A model generated the notes under the pieces. The model worked only from the letters and a program-made list of their open reading frames with translations. It had not been told where the DNA came from and ran no database searches. This document shows positions 44,344-53,597 of a stretch of 64,000 nt of DNA, in pieces (the first letter of the stretch is position 1; every line of letters starts with the position of its first letter). A program made the translations under genes and the position numbers. This DNA comes from an uncultured Steroidobacter sp. Its GTDB lineage: Bacteria > Pseudomonadota > Gammaproteobacteria > Steroidobacterales > Steroidobacteraceae. The stretch lies in NCBI RefSeq assembly GCF_937958065.1, contig NZ_CALFXI010000061.1:79865-143864 (forward strand). Direction: 5' to 3'.

Positions 44344-45834
44344 ATGAAGCCGCTGCCATTGGCCGTGCATACCGCCGCACAAGTGCGGGCCCTCGATCGC
44401 CACGCGATCGACGATTTGCACATCCCGTCCTACACCTTGATGACCCAAGCCGGCGAGGCGGCGGCCGTCGCGCTGCGCAGTTGCTGGCCGTCCAAGCAGC
44501 GGATCGCTGTGGTCTGTGGGCCGGGCAACAACGGCGGCGATGGCTATGTGCTCGCGCGCCTGGCGCAGTCCATGCGCATGGATGTCACGGCAGTGTCCGT
44601 GAGCGATACCGCTCAGCTGCGTGGAGATGCCAAGCGCGCGCACGATGATTTCGTGACGGCCGGCGGTGTCGTGCACCCATGGACTGACGGCTGTCTCGCG
44701 AACGCCGAAGTCATCGTGGATGCCATCTTCGGCACCGGCCTGTCGCGTCCGCTCGATGCAGTCATGATCGAGCGGATCCATGCGATCAACGAGTGCGGCG
44801 TGCCCATTCTCTCGCTCGATATTCCCAGCGGCCTGGATGCCGACACCGGCGCAGTGTGGGGCGCGGCGATTGCGGCCGAGCGGACGCTGTCGTTCATCGG
44901 ACTGAAGCTCGGTTTCTATGTTGGCGAGGGGCCGAATTACACCGGCATCGTCTTGTTCGACGATCTGGATCTGCCGGCGGGCACGATCGATTTCGTGCCG
45001 CCGTCCGCGCTGAGAATCGATGAGGACTTCGTTGCGCAGCTGCTGCCGCGGCGGCGTCGCACCGCTCACAAGGGGCAACAGGGAAGCGTGCTGGTCATCG
45101 GCGGTGGCATCGGGATGGCGGGGGCCGCGCGCATGGCCGGAGAGGCGGCGTTGCGAGCTGGCGCGGGATTGGTGACCGTCGCCTGTTGGCCGGAAAACGT
45201 CGCCTCGATTACCGCCAGTCGTCCGGAGCTGATGTGTCGCGGCGTCGAAGGTGCGAGCGATCTCACCTCGATGATAGAGCGTGCCGATGTGCTCGCGATC
45301 GGCCCGGGCCTGGGCCAGAGCGACTGGAGCAGGGCACTGCTGGAGATCACTTTGGAAAGTGACAAACCGACGGTGATCGATGCGGATGCGCTCAATCTGC
45401 TGGCGCATGCGCCTCGCGCCAACTCGAAATGGATTCTCACGCCGCATCCGGGTGAAGCCGGGCGGCTGCTCGGCATCAGCACTGCCGAGGTACAGAGCAA
45501 TCGCCTGCAGTCCGCGCGCGAGATTGCAAACAAGTTCGGTGGCACCGTGGTGTTGAAAGGCGCCGGTACGCTGGTCGTCACCGGTGACTCGCTGCCGTAC
45601 ATCTGCGACCAGGGCAATCCAGGCATGGCCTCCCCTGGCATGGGCGATGTGCTCACCGGCGTGATCACTGGCATCGCCGCGCAGACGGCGGATCTGCCGG
45701 GCGCGGCTCGTGCGGGCGTGCTGGTGCATGCGATGGCGGGCGATATGGCCGCGCGTCGCGGCGAGCGCGGTCTTCTGGCTACCGATCTATTTGGATACTT
45801 GCCGACGTGCGTGAACCCGACACAGCGACTCTGA
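44344..45834 (+). CDS. nnr: Bifunctional NAD(P)H-hydrate epimerase/dehydratase
   Basis: A 496-residue repair enzyme. The N-terminal epimerase half (YjeF_N, about 1-215) has VCGPGNNGGDGYVLARL and DAIFGTGLSRPL. The C-terminal ADP-dependent dehydratase half (about 225-496) has GHKGQ-like AHKGQQGSVLVIGGG, WILTPHPGEAGRLL and NPGMASPGMGDVLTGVI. Together they restore damaged NAD(P)HX. It is first in the nnr-tsaE-amiC-mutL-miaA-hfq run; its last 28 bp overlap tsaE. Confidence 0.95.
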   Translation: MKPLPLAVHTAAQVRALDRHAIDDLHIPSYTLMTQAGEAAAVALRSCWPSKQRIAVVCGPGNNGGDGYVLARLAQSMRMDVTAVSVSDTAQLRGDAKRAHDDFVTAGGVVHPWTDGCLANAEVIVDAIFGTGLSRPLDAVMIERIHAINECGVPILSLDIPSGLDADTGAVWGAAIAAERTLSFIGLKLGFYVGEGPNYTGIVLFDDLDLPAGTIDFVPPSALRIDEDFVAQLLPRRRRTAHKGQQGSVLVIGGGIGMAGAARMAGEAALRAGAGLVTVACWPENVASITASRPELMCRGVEGASDLTSMIERADVLAIGPGLGQSDWSRALLEITLESDKPTVIDADALNLLAHAPRANSKWILTPHPGEAGRLLGISTAEVQSNRLQSAREIANKFGGTVVLKGAGTLVVTGDSLPYICDQGNPGMASPGMGDVLTGVITGIAAQTADLPGAARAGVLVHAMAGDMAARRGERGLLATDLFGYLPTCVNPTQRL

Positions 45835-46325
45835 ACGTCGGCTCGGCGGAGCAGATGCAGGTGTTGGGTCGGGCGATCGCGGCAGCGGTCGAAGCGACCG
45901 AGGGCACTTTCATCATCGCGCTCGAAGGCGAGCTTGGCGCGGGCAAGACGACGCTGGTTGGCGGCATCCTCCGCTCGTATGGCGTGACGGGCCCGGTCCG
46001 CAGCCCCACTTATACCTTGATCGAGCCTTACGAGACGCCGAGCCGGGCGATCTACCATCTCGACCTGTATCGGCTGACCGATCCCGACGAAGTCGAGCCG
46101 CTGGGGATTCGCGACCTGCTGGCCGGGTCGGCCCTGCTGCTGATCGAATGGCCGTCGCGGGCCGCCGGTTCGATTCCCGCCGCCGACCTGCAGGTCGATA
46201 TCGCCTATCCGCCGACGGGAACCGAGGGTCGGCGGATCAGGCTAACCCCGCATTCCCTCAATGGCGCTAACGCCGTGCGTCATATCGTTGCAGCAATACC
46301 GGAATTGCGTCAGCTATCTGCATAA
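45807..46325 (+). CDS. tsaE: tRNA threonylcarbamoyladenosine ATPase TsaE
   Basis: A 172-residue P-loop protein needed with TsaB/TsaD for t6A at position 37 of ANN-reading tRNAs. Walker A is LEGELGAGKTTLVGGIL. VRSPTYTLIEPYE, IYHLDLYRL and LLLIEWPSRA are the family blocks. The GTG at 45807 lies inside the end of nnr, giving a 28 bp overlap; later in-frame starts would shorten the N-terminus without other support. Confidence 0.93.
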   Translation: MREPDTATLNVGSAEQMQVLGRAIAAAVEATEGTFIIALEGELGAGKTTLVGGILRSYGVTGPVRSPTYTLIEPYETPSRAIYHLDLYRLTDPDEVEPLGIRDLLAGSALLLIEWPSRAAGSIPAADLQVDIAYPPTGTEGRRIRLTPHSLNGANAVRHIVAAIPELRQLSA

Positions 46326-46330
46326 TTTCG

Positions 46331-46360
46331 TTGAAAACTTGACTTTGTGCGGGGTAGATT
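46331..46360 (+). promoter_or_regulatory. Possible promoter directly upstream of amiC
   Basis: TTGAAA (46331-46336), 18 nt and TAGATT (46355-46360) are close to a sigma70 site, but the start codon is only 9 nt past the -10, implying an almost leaderless mRNA. Weak support; amiC may instead depend on upstream transcription. Confidence 0.3.
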
Positions 46361-46369
46361 ACCCTCCAT

Positions 46370-47629
46370 ATGCGAGGGTCGCGGCGAAGTGCGTTGTTTT
46401 CACTGCTGGCAGGCTGCCTGGGCCTGCTCGCGGTCGTGTTCGCCGCGCATGCCGCCACCGTTACCGTCAAGGATGTCCGGCTTTGGGCCGGGCCCGATGG
46501 CACGCGGCTGGTGTTCGATCTCACCGGTCCGGTCGAGCACAACGTGCTCACGCTCGATAAGCCCGATCGGGTCGTCGTCGACATTCCCGCGGCCGTCATC
46601 GAAAGCACCCGTGTGCTGCCCCAGGGGCAGGGCTTCGTCAAGCAGTTGCGCGCGGCGTCTCAGCCCAACGGCGATCTGCGTGTGGTCGTCGACCTCACCG
46701 GACCGGCGCAGCCCAAGAGTTTCAGCGTCGGTCCCCAGCAGTCCTATGGTCATCGACTGGTGCTCGATCTGACGCCAGCGAAGGGCACGGTCGCCGCGGC
46801 TCCGTCGCAGCCTTCGGTCGTGAAAGCGGTCGCCGATGTACACGGTCGCGACATCGTCATCGCTATCGATGCCGGCCACGGCGGCGTCGATCCGGGTTCG
46901 ATCGGCAAACGTGGAACGTACGAGAAACATGTGACCCTGGCGATCGCCAAGCGGCTGAAGGACCGCATCGATCGCGAGCCGGGCATGCGGGCCATTCTGA
47001 CTCGCGACAATGACACCTTCGTCGAACATCGCGAGCGCATTGCTCGTGCCCGCCGTCAGCGCGCGGATATGTTCGTGTCCATTCATGCGGATTCCTATAC
47101 GAACCGTTCGGTCGCGGGCTCGTCGGTGTACGTGCTGTCCGCTCGCGGCGCGAGCGACGAATCGGCTCGCTGGCTCGCGGATCGGGAAAACGCGGCCGAC
47201 CTCATCGGCGGCGTAAAGCTCGATGACAAGGACAGTGTGCTGGCGTCGGTGCTGCTGGATCTTTCGCAGGGCGCGGCCATGAGCGCGAGCGTGGATGCCG
47301 CGGAGCTGGTCATGCAGGAGCTCTACAAGATCGGCAACATCACCAATCGCGGCGTCAAGCACGCCGGCTTCCTGGTGTTGAAGTCGCCGGACATCCCGTC
47401 GATGCTGGTCGAGACCGCCTTCATCTCCAATCCCACCGAGGAGGCGCGCCTGATCGATCCCAAGCATCAGCAGCGCCTGGCGGAGGCGATCCATCAGGGC
47501 GTGCGGGCGTACTTCTACACCAATCCTCCGCCCGGCACCCTGGTGTCGGACTTGCGCGCGAAGCAGTCGGGCACGACCGTGATCGCAAGTACCAGTGACG
47601 GGGAAAGTGCTGGCAGCACACCGCACTAA
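46370..47629 (+). CDS. amiC: N-acetylmuramoyl-L-alanine amidase (AmiB/AmiC type)
   Basis: A 419-residue periplasmic zinc amidase that splits septal peptidoglycan. A signal peptide covers about 1-29 (LFSLLAGCLGLLAVVFAAHA). The AMIN targeting domain is at about 30-135 (VKDVRLWAGPDGTRLVFDL). The amidase_3 domain runs from about 160, with zinc ligands H170 (AGHGG), E185 (YEKHV) and a later His (VSIHADS), and the catalytic Glu in VETAFISNPTEE. There is no LysM domain, unlike many AmiB. Conserved position between tsaE and mutL. Confidence 0.94.
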   Translation: MRGSRRSALFSLLAGCLGLLAVVFAAHAATVTVKDVRLWAGPDGTRLVFDLTGPVEHNVLTLDKPDRVVVDIPAAVIESTRVLPQGQGFVKQLRAASQPNGDLRVVVDLTGPAQPKSFSVGPQQSYGHRLVLDLTPAKGTVAAAPSQPSVVKAVADVHGRDIVIAIDAGHGGVDPGSIGKRGTYEKHVTLAIAKRLKDRIDREPGMRAILTRDNDTFVEHRERIARARRQRADMFVSIHADSYTNRSVAGSSVYVLSARGASDESARWLADRENAADLIGGVKLDDKDSVLASVLLDLSQGAAMSASVDAAELVMQELYKIGNITNRGVKHAGFLVLKSPDIPSMLVETAFISNPTEEARLIDPKHQQRLAEAIHQGVRAYFYTNPPPGTLVSDLRAKQSGTTVIASTSDGESAGSTPH

Positions 47630-47736
47630 GGCGACTGTTCGAGTCCGGCGGACGAACGTCCGCAATCCCCGGTTAGTGAAGCGGGTGGCTTTCGCGCGAT
47701 AATGCCGCGTCTCTCCTCCAGCGCTGCCCACTCCTG

Positions 47737-49572
47737 ATGCCGATCCGCGTTCTTCCCGAGCAACTCATCCACCAGATCGCCGCCGGCGAGGTGATCGAAC
47801 GGCCTGCCTCGGTGCTCAAGGAATTGATCGAGAACAGCCTCGACGCCGGCGCGAAACGCGTCGAGATCGACATCGAAGAAGGTGGGGCGAAGCTGTGCCG
47901 CGTGCGAGATGACGGTTGCGGCATCGAGCGGGAAGAGCTGGCGCTCGCGCTGTCGCGTCACGCGACCAGCAAGATCGCCAGCATCGACGATCTCGAGCGG
48001 GTCGGCACACTGGGGTTTCGTGGCGAGGCGCTGCCCAGCATCGCCTCGGTGTCGCGCACGAAAATCTCCTCACGCACCGCGAACCACTCCGTCGGTTACA
48101 GCATCAGCTCCGATAACGGCATCTTGACCGACCTGGAACCGGCGCCCCATTCGATCGGCACGACCGTCGAAGTGCGCGACTTGTTCTTCAATGTGCCCGC
48201 CCGTCGCAAATTCCTGCGCGCCGAGCGCACCGAAACGCAGCACATCACGCGCATGATCGAGCGACTCGCGCTGTCCAAGTTCGAGACGGCGTTTTCCTTG
48301 TCGGCGGCGCGTCGGTCGCTGGCCGACTTCCCGGCGGCGAAGTCACAAATCGAACGTGAGCGTCGCGTCGCGCAGATCGTCGGCGACGAGTTCATGGCGA
48401 ACGCGATGTACGTCGAGCACGAGTCCTCCGGATGCAAGCTCACCGGCTGGCTGTGTCAGCCGACCTATGCGAGGGCGCAGCCGGACCTGCAACATTTCTA
48501 TTTGAACGGCCGCATGCTGCGCGACCGTCTCATCAGCAGCGCCATCCGCATGGGCTACCGCGATGTGATGTTCCATGGCCGGCATCCGGCGTTCGTGCTG
48601 TTCATGGAAGTCGATCCCCGCCAAGTCGACGTGAACGCGCATCCGGCCAAGCTGGAAGTGCGCTTCCGGGACGGTCGTCACATTCATAACTTCCTGTTCA
48701 AGACGGTCGAGCGGGTGTTGCGGGAAACGTATGCCGGCGCGGCCAGTGCGGCGCCGCCACCGACCGATGCGAACTCGCTCATGCCGACCGCCGAGCCGGT
48801 CTCGATGTGGCCGATGCGTGGGCCGAATCAGGCGTCGCTGGGGCTGCGCGTGTCCGAGTCCGCGCCGCCAGCGTATTTTCGTCAGCCGTCCGCGGCCTAT
48901 CCGTCGCCGCCTGCATTCGAAAGAAGCAGTGCAGTGCCCGCGTCGTTGGATGAGAGAACATTGCCGGAAGTCGAGTCGCAGCCCGAAACACCGCCGCTCG
49001 GCTTCGCGCTCGCGCAGCTGCATGGCATTTACATTCTTTCGCAAGCGCCCGACGGCTTGATCCTGGTCGACATGCACGCTGCTCACGAGCGTACGACCTA
49101 CGAGCGCATGAAAGCGGCGCTCGAGAACGGCGGCGTGGCGAGTCAGCCGCTGCTGGTGCCGTTGTCCGTTTCCGTGGCGGCATCGGAAGCGGATGTTCTG
49201 GAAGAACATGCAGCGGCGTTGAGTCGGCTCGGGCTGGACGTCATGCGCAGCGGCCCGACCAGCGTGCAGATTCGAGCGGTGCCGGCGTTCCTTGCGCAAA
49301 AGGATCTGGACGAGTTGTTGCGACGGATCAGCGCCGACCTGTCGGCCGATGGCTCGACGCGCGGTATCGAAGAGGCCATCAACGAAGTGCTCGGCACCAT
49401 CGCCTGTCATGGCGCCGTGCGCGCGCATCGCAATCTTGCCGTGCCCGAAATGAATGCATTGCTCAGAGAGATGGAGCGCACCGTGCGCAGCGATCAATGC
49501 AATCACGGTCGGCCCACCTGGACGTACGTGAGCCTGGCCGATCTGGATCGCATGTTCCTTCGAGGACGATGA
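47737..49572 (+). CDS. mutL: DNA mismatch repair protein MutL with endonuclease motif
   Basis: A 611-residue GHKL ATPase. N-terminal motifs are ELIENSLDAGAKRVEIDIEE, DDGCGIEREEL and TLGFRGEALPSIASVSR. A Pro/Ala-rich linker spans about 345-420. The C-terminal domain contains D445-MHA-AH-E451-RTTY-E456, which fits the DQHAx2Ex4E metal motif of nicking MutL, and CNHGRP near the end. E. coli MutL lacks this motif and relies on MutH. The stop overlaps the miaA start (ATGA). Confidence 0.96.
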   Translation: MPIRVLPEQLIHQIAAGEVIERPASVLKELIENSLDAGAKRVEIDIEEGGAKLCRVRDDGCGIEREELALALSRHATSKIASIDDLERVGTLGFRGEALPSIASVSRTKISSRTANHSVGYSISSDNGILTDLEPAPHSIGTTVEVRDLFFNVPARRKFLRAERTETQHITRMIERLALSKFETAFSLSAARRSLADFPAAKSQIERERRVAQIVGDEFMANAMYVEHESSGCKLTGWLCQPTYARAQPDLQHFYLNGRMLRDRLISSAIRMGYRDVMFHGRHPAFVLFMEVDPRQVDVNAHPAKLEVRFRDGRHIHNFLFKTVERVLRETYAGAASAAPPPTDANSLMPTAEPVSMWPMRGPNQASLGLRVSESAPPAYFRQPSAAYPSPPAFERSSAVPASLDERTLPEVESQPETPPLGFALAQLHGIYILSQAPDGLILVDMHAAHERTTYERMKAALENGGVASQPLLVPLSVSVAASEADVLEEHAAALSRLGLDVMRSGPTSVQIRAVPAFLAQKDLDELLRRISADLSADGSTRGIEEAINEVLGTIACHGAVRAHRNLAVPEMNALLREMERTVRSDQCNHGRPTWTYVSLADLDRMFLRGR

Positions 49573-50522
49573 ACCAGCTCACGCAACCAGCGCCGATTCC
49601 GCTCATCATGGGCCCGACCGGCGCGGGCAAGACCGATCTGGCGCTGCGCCTGGCGGAGAAATATCCGATCGAGATCGTCAGCGTCGATTCGGCGCTGGTC
49701 TATCGCGGCATGGACATCGGTACGGGAAAACCCTCGCGCGAGGAGCTGGAACGTTTTCCGCATCACCTGGTCGATATCCTCGATCCGTCGCAACCGTATT
49801 CGGCGGGGCAGTTCGTACGCGACGCGGTGCATGCGATTGCAGACATCCGTGGCCGAGGCAAGCTGCCCGTGCTGGTCGGCGGCACGATGTTGTATTTCCG
49901 CGCGCTGCGTCGTGGCCTGGCCGAGATGCCCCAGGCCGACGCCAATGTGCGACAGGAAATTGACGCCGAAGCGGCGCGCTCGGGCTGGCCTGCGTTACAT
50001 GCGCAACTGGCAGTGTTCGATCCGTTGACCGCGCAGCGAATCCAACCAAACGATGGACAGCGAATACAGCGGGCGCTCGAAGTACACCGGCTGACCGGCA
50101 AGACGCTAAGCGAGCTGCACGCACAAACCCGACCGGCCGATCCCTCGTTGAAGTTCGCCGCTTTCGCCTGGGCGCCGAGCGATCGCGAGCGGCTGTACCA
50201 GGCCATCGAACGGCGTTTCGAACGCATGATGCAGGCGGGCCTGCTGGACGAGGTAAGAAGACTGCAACAGCGCGGCGATCTGCACGCCGAGTTGCCCGCG
50301 ATACGGTCCGTCGGTTATCGCCAGCTATGGGAACATTTGTGTGGCAACGAGTCTTTAACTGCTTCGGTGCAGCGCGCGATTTTCGCAACCCGACAGCTGG
50401 CGCGGCGACAACTCATCTGGTTACGGGCCGAAGATGAAGTGCAATGGTGTGATGCCCTTGATTCCACCGCGGCCGGCCCGATAGAGAATGCCGTCGCTAC
50501 ATTCGTTCGAGGCATGGTGTGA
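49569..50522 (+). CDS. miaA: tRNA dimethylallyltransferase
   Basis: A 317-residue enzyme adding a dimethylallyl group to A37 of UNN-reading tRNAs. The P-loop is MGPTGAGKTDLALRLA and the substrate block is VSVDSALVYRGMDIGTGKPS. PVLVGGTMLYFRALRRGL and RSVGYRQLWEHL are further family features. The ATG overlaps the mutL stop by 4 nt. A longer frame starting at 49497 inside mutL was rejected. The 219 bp to hfq may hold an hfq promoter. Confidence 0.96.
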   Translation: MNQLTQPAPIPLIMGPTGAGKTDLALRLAEKYPIEIVSVDSALVYRGMDIGTGKPSREELERFPHHLVDILDPSQPYSAGQFVRDAVHAIADIRGRGKLPVLVGGTMLYFRALRRGLAEMPQADANVRQEIDAEAARSGWPALHAQLAVFDPLTAQRIQPNDGQRIQRALEVHRLTGKTLSELHAQTRPADPSLKFAAFAWAPSDRERLYQAIERRFERMMQAGLLDEVRRLQQRGDLHAELPAIRSVGYRQLWEHLCGNESLTASVQRAIFATRQLARRQLIWLRAEDEVQWCDALDSTAAGPIENAVATFVRGMV

Positions 50523-50597
50523 TGATCGTTTCGTTGTGGGCGGGCACAGCGGTTCACTCGTGACACTGATGCAGCTGCGTATTGAATCAAAGGCAGC

Positions 50598-50625
50598 TTC
50601 GACGGGAACATCGCTGTGCTAAACT
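50598..50625 (+). promoter_or_regulatory. Possible hfq promoter
   Basis: TTCGAC (50598-50603), a 16-nt spacer and TAAACT (50620-50625) resemble a sigma70 promoter about 117 nt before the hfq start. It lies in the only sizeable gap of the superoperon before hflK. Moderate match; not decisive. Confidence 0.35.
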
Positions 50626-50741
50626 GCGGCATCGCAGCGGTTACCGGATGGTGCCCGTCGGCTGTCGTGCAGCTGCAGGGAAGCGGCATTAGTCGGCAAA
50701 GCTCAACCAAAGAATTCGAAGGCATAACAAGGAGATAAATG

Positions 50742-50999
50742 ATGGCCAGAGGGCAATCATTACAGGATCCGTTCCTGAACACATTGCGCAAGGAGCGCGT
50801 CCCGGTCTCCATTTACCTGGTGAACGGCATCAAACTACAAGGTCAGATCGACTCGTTCGATCAGTTCGTCGTCTTGCTGAAGAACAGTGTCAGCCAGATG
50901 GTCTACAAGCACGCGATTTCCACAGTCGTTCCGGCACGGGCCATCCGTCTGCCGACGAGCGAAGAAGAAGGCGCGGAGTCCGTGGCAGCGAGCGAGTGA
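50742..50999 (+). CDS. hfq: RNA chaperone Hfq
   Basis: An 85-residue Sm-like protein that pairs small RNAs with mRNAs. Sm1 (SIYLVNGIKLQGQIDSFDQF) and Sm2 (YKHAISTVVPAR) are intact, and the proximal-face start ARGQSLQDPFLN is canonical. The C-terminal tail is short and acidic (SEEEGAESVAASE). Tandem ATGs occur at 50739 and 50742; AAGGAG fits the second better (7 nt). It sits between miaA and hflX as in most Gammaproteobacteria. Confidence 0.98.
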   Translation: MARGQSLQDPFLNTLRKERVPVSIYLVNGIKLQGQIDSFDQFVVLLKNSVSQMVYKHAISTVVPARAIRLPTSEEEGAESVAASE

Positions 51000-51026
51000 G
51001 ACTGAGCTTGTCGGTGTGGGAGCTCG

Positions 51027-52310
51027 TTGTTGTTTGAACGTCCTCGCAGCGGCGAACGTGCGCTCCTGGTCCGCATCGGGCTGGGAGGTCCTCCCGGTGA
51101 AGATGAGCTGAGCGAGTTCGAGGCGCTGGCACGTTCGGCCGGCGCCGAAGTACTCGACCTCATCGCCGGCACTCGCAAGGTGCCGGATCCCCGCCTGTAC
51201 ATTGGCAGCGGCAAGGCCGAACAGATTCGGGCCCGGGTGCAGGAGCTCGGCGCGGATCTGGTGGTTTTCGATCACGCCTTGTCGCCCAGCCAGGAACGCA
51301 ATCTGGAAGCGCTGTTCAAATGCCGGGTGCTGGATCGCACCGGACTGATCCTGGACATCTTCGCGCAGCGGGCCCGCAGTTTCGAAGGTCAACTGCAGGT
51401 CGAGCTGGCCCAGCTGAAACACATCGCCACCCGGCTGGTGCGAGGCTGGACCCACCTGGAGCGTCAGAAGGGCGGTATCGGTCTGCGCGGTCCCGGTGAA
51501 ACGCAGCTGGAAACCGACCGTCGCTTGCTGGCGGCCCGGATTCGTACGCTGAATGCCCGGCTGGACAAAGTACTCACGCAGCGTGCGACCACGCGGCGGG
51601 AACGCAAGCGAGCGGAAATACCGACCGTTGCATTGGTGGGTTACACCAACGCCGGCAAGTCCACTCTATTTAACAGACTGACGGGCGCGGGCGCCTACGC
51701 GGCCGATCAATTGTTCGCGACGCTCGATCCGACGGTGCGTCGGCTGGAATTGCCGGACGCGCGCTTTGCATTGCTGGCGGATACGGTCGGATTCGTGCGC
51801 GATCTGCCCCACGAGCTGGTGGCGGCGTTCCGTTCGACATTGCAGGAGGCGCGCGAGTCGACGCTCCTGCTCCACGTCATCGACGCGGCCGATCCGAATC
51901 GCTGCGAGCGCATCGCCCAGGTCAACCAGGTGCTGAGCGAAGTTGGTGCAGGCGACCTGCCGCAGATCGAGATTTTCAACAAAGCCGATCTGATCGGCGA
52001 GCCCGCACAGGTGGAGCGGGGCGAGAATGGGGCGACCCGCCGGGTGTGGCTGTCGGCGCAGACCGGCGAGGGCACCCAGCTGCTGGTCGACGCCATCGGC
52101 GAATTTTTGGGACCGGAGCTGGTCCATCGTCATATCGTTCTGCAACCCGAAGAGGGGCGGGCGCGGGCCCGGTTCTTCGCGGCCGGCGCGGTGCTTGCCG
52201 AGCATGCCCTGCCCAGTGGCGCGGTGGACCTGGAAGTGTCCATGCCCCGGCGGGCGTTCGAGCACCTTTGCCGATCCGAAGGGTTGCCGGAAGCGCTGGC
52301 GGATGGTTAA
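51027..52310 (+). CDS. hflX: Ribosome-associated GTPase HflX
   Basis: A 427-residue GTPase that splits stalled ribosomes. The N-terminal HflX domain includes DPRLYIGSGKAEQI and VFDHALSPSQERNLE, with the coiled-coil linker GPGETQLETDRRLL. The G domain starts at about residue 195, with GYTNAGKSTLFNRL and ADTVGFVRDLPH, and IFNKADL as G4. The start is TTG (51027, or 51030), 27 bp after the hfq stop, with GGGAG 6 nt upstream; no ATG is available. Confidence 0.94.
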   Translation: MLFERPRSGERALLVRIGLGGPPGEDELSEFEALARSAGAEVLDLIAGTRKVPDPRLYIGSGKAEQIRARVQELGADLVVFDHALSPSQERNLEALFKCRVLDRTGLILDIFAQRARSFEGQLQVELAQLKHIATRLVRGWTHLERQKGGIGLRGPGETQLETDRRLLAARIRTLNARLDKVLTQRATTRRERKRAEIPTVALVGYTNAGKSTLFNRLTGAGAYAADQLFATLDPTVRRLELPDARFALLADTVGFVRDLPHELVAAFRSTLQEARESTLLLHVIDAADPNRCERIAQVNQVLSEVGAGDLPQIEIFNKADLIGEPAQVERGENGATRRVWLSAQTGEGTQLLVDAIGEFLGPELVHRHIVLQPEEGRARARFFAAGAVLAEHALPSGAVDLEVSMPRRAFEHLCRSEGLPEALADG

Positions 52311-52436
52311 AAGCTTGTAACCTCCGGGGGCCATTCCTAAAATCGGCCGTTTCGGGTGCGACAAGCTGGATTCGCCGGTCGATGTCCAAAACCTCCTAAA
52401 ACCCTTTAGTTCTCAGACAGAAAGTCATTCAAAACC

Positions 52437-53597
52437 ATGGCGTGGAACGAACCCGGCGGTAACTCCGGTGGCAAGCGCAACCCCTGGGGCGGCGGCAACA
52501 AGCCCGACCAGGGACCGCCCGATCTGGACGAAGTGCTGCGCAACCTGCAGCGTCGGCTGGCCGGCCTGTTCGGCGGCACAGGCGGCGGCAATCGCTCCGT
52601 CGGCGGGGCGGGCCCGGGACGCGGCTTCGGGATCGGCACGATCGTGCTGGTGCTGGCGGCCATCTGGGCGTTCAGCGGCCTGTACACGGTCGACGCCGCC
52701 GAACGCGGCGTCATTCTGCGTTTCGGCAAGCACGTCGCGACCACCATGCCGGGTCTGCGCTGGCACCTGCCGTGGCCGATCGAGACCAAGCAGATCGTGA
52801 ACATCCAGACCATCGAGAGCTTCAGCGAGCAGACGCGCATGCTGACCTCGGACGAGAACATGGTCGATATCAACATGGAAGTGCAGTTCCGCCGGGCCAG
52901 CCCGCTGGACTATGCCTTCAACGTCAACCAGCCGGAGCAGACGCTCCGGGAAGTCAGCGAGAGCGCGATTCGCGAGATCATCGGTCGCAGCAAGCTGGAC
53001 GGGGTGCTCGAGAGCGGCCGTCAGGAAATCGTGGCCCGCACCAAGGAGCTGATCCAGCGCACGCTGGATGCCTACAAGGTCGGCCTGGAAGTCACCGCCG
53101 TGAACCTGCAGGACGTGAAGGTGCCGAACGAAGTGGCGCCGGCCCAGCAGGATGCGATCAAGGCGCGCGAGGACCGCGATCGTCTGTCGCTGGCCGCGCA
53201 AGCCTATTCGAACGATCTGATTCCGCGCGCCCGCGGTGCCGCGGTTCGCCAGGTGCAGGAGGCGCAAGCCTATCGCGCCCAGAAGATCTCCAAGGCCGAA
53301 GGTGAAGCCGATCGTTTCGTCGCGCTGCTGACCGAGTATGAACGTGCGCCGGCGGTGACGCGCGAGCGCCTGTATCTGGAAACCATCGAGAACGTGCTCG
53401 CTTCCAGCAAGAAGGTGGTGCTCGCGACCCAGAACGGCAGCGGCAACCTGATCTATCTGCCGATCGACAAGCTGCTCGAACAGAGCCGTCGCGTGCCCCG
53501 TGTGTCCACCAGTGAGCCCAGCATGACTGTCGAGAGCCCCGAGAGCAGCGACGCGACCAGCGTCTCTGGCGATCGTCGTACGCGAGGGACCCGCTAA
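52437..53597 (+). CDS. hflK: HflK, FtsH protease modulator
   Basis: A 386-residue SPFH protein. The Gly/Asn/Pro-rich cytosolic N-terminus spans residues 1-62, one membrane helix follows at about 64-85, and the periplasmic SPFH domain runs from about 90 (ERGVILRFGKHVATTMPGLR). An Ala/Glu/Arg-rich helix (QVQEAQAYRAQKISKAEGEA) leads to a Ser/Thr-rich tail. HflK and HflC form a cage around FtsH. The stop overlaps the hflC start (TAATG). The 126 bp before the gene show no other feature. Confidence 0.95.
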   Translation: MAWNEPGGNSGGKRNPWGGGNKPDQGPPDLDEVLRNLQRRLAGLFGGTGGGNRSVGGAGPGRGFGIGTIVLVLAAIWAFSGLYTVDAAERGVILRFGKHVATTMPGLRWHLPWPIETKQIVNIQTIESFSEQTRMLTSDENMVDINMEVQFRRASPLDYAFNVNQPEQTLREVSESAIREIIGRSKLDGVLESGRQEIVARTKELIQRTLDAYKVGLEVTAVNLQDVKVPNEVAPAQQDAIKAREDRDRLSLAAQAYSNDLIPRARGAAVRQVQEAQAYRAQKISKAEGEADRFVALLTEYERAPAVTRERLYLETIENVLASSKKVVLATQNGSGNLIYLPIDKLLEQSRRVPRVSTSEPSMTVESPESSDATSVSGDRRTRGTR

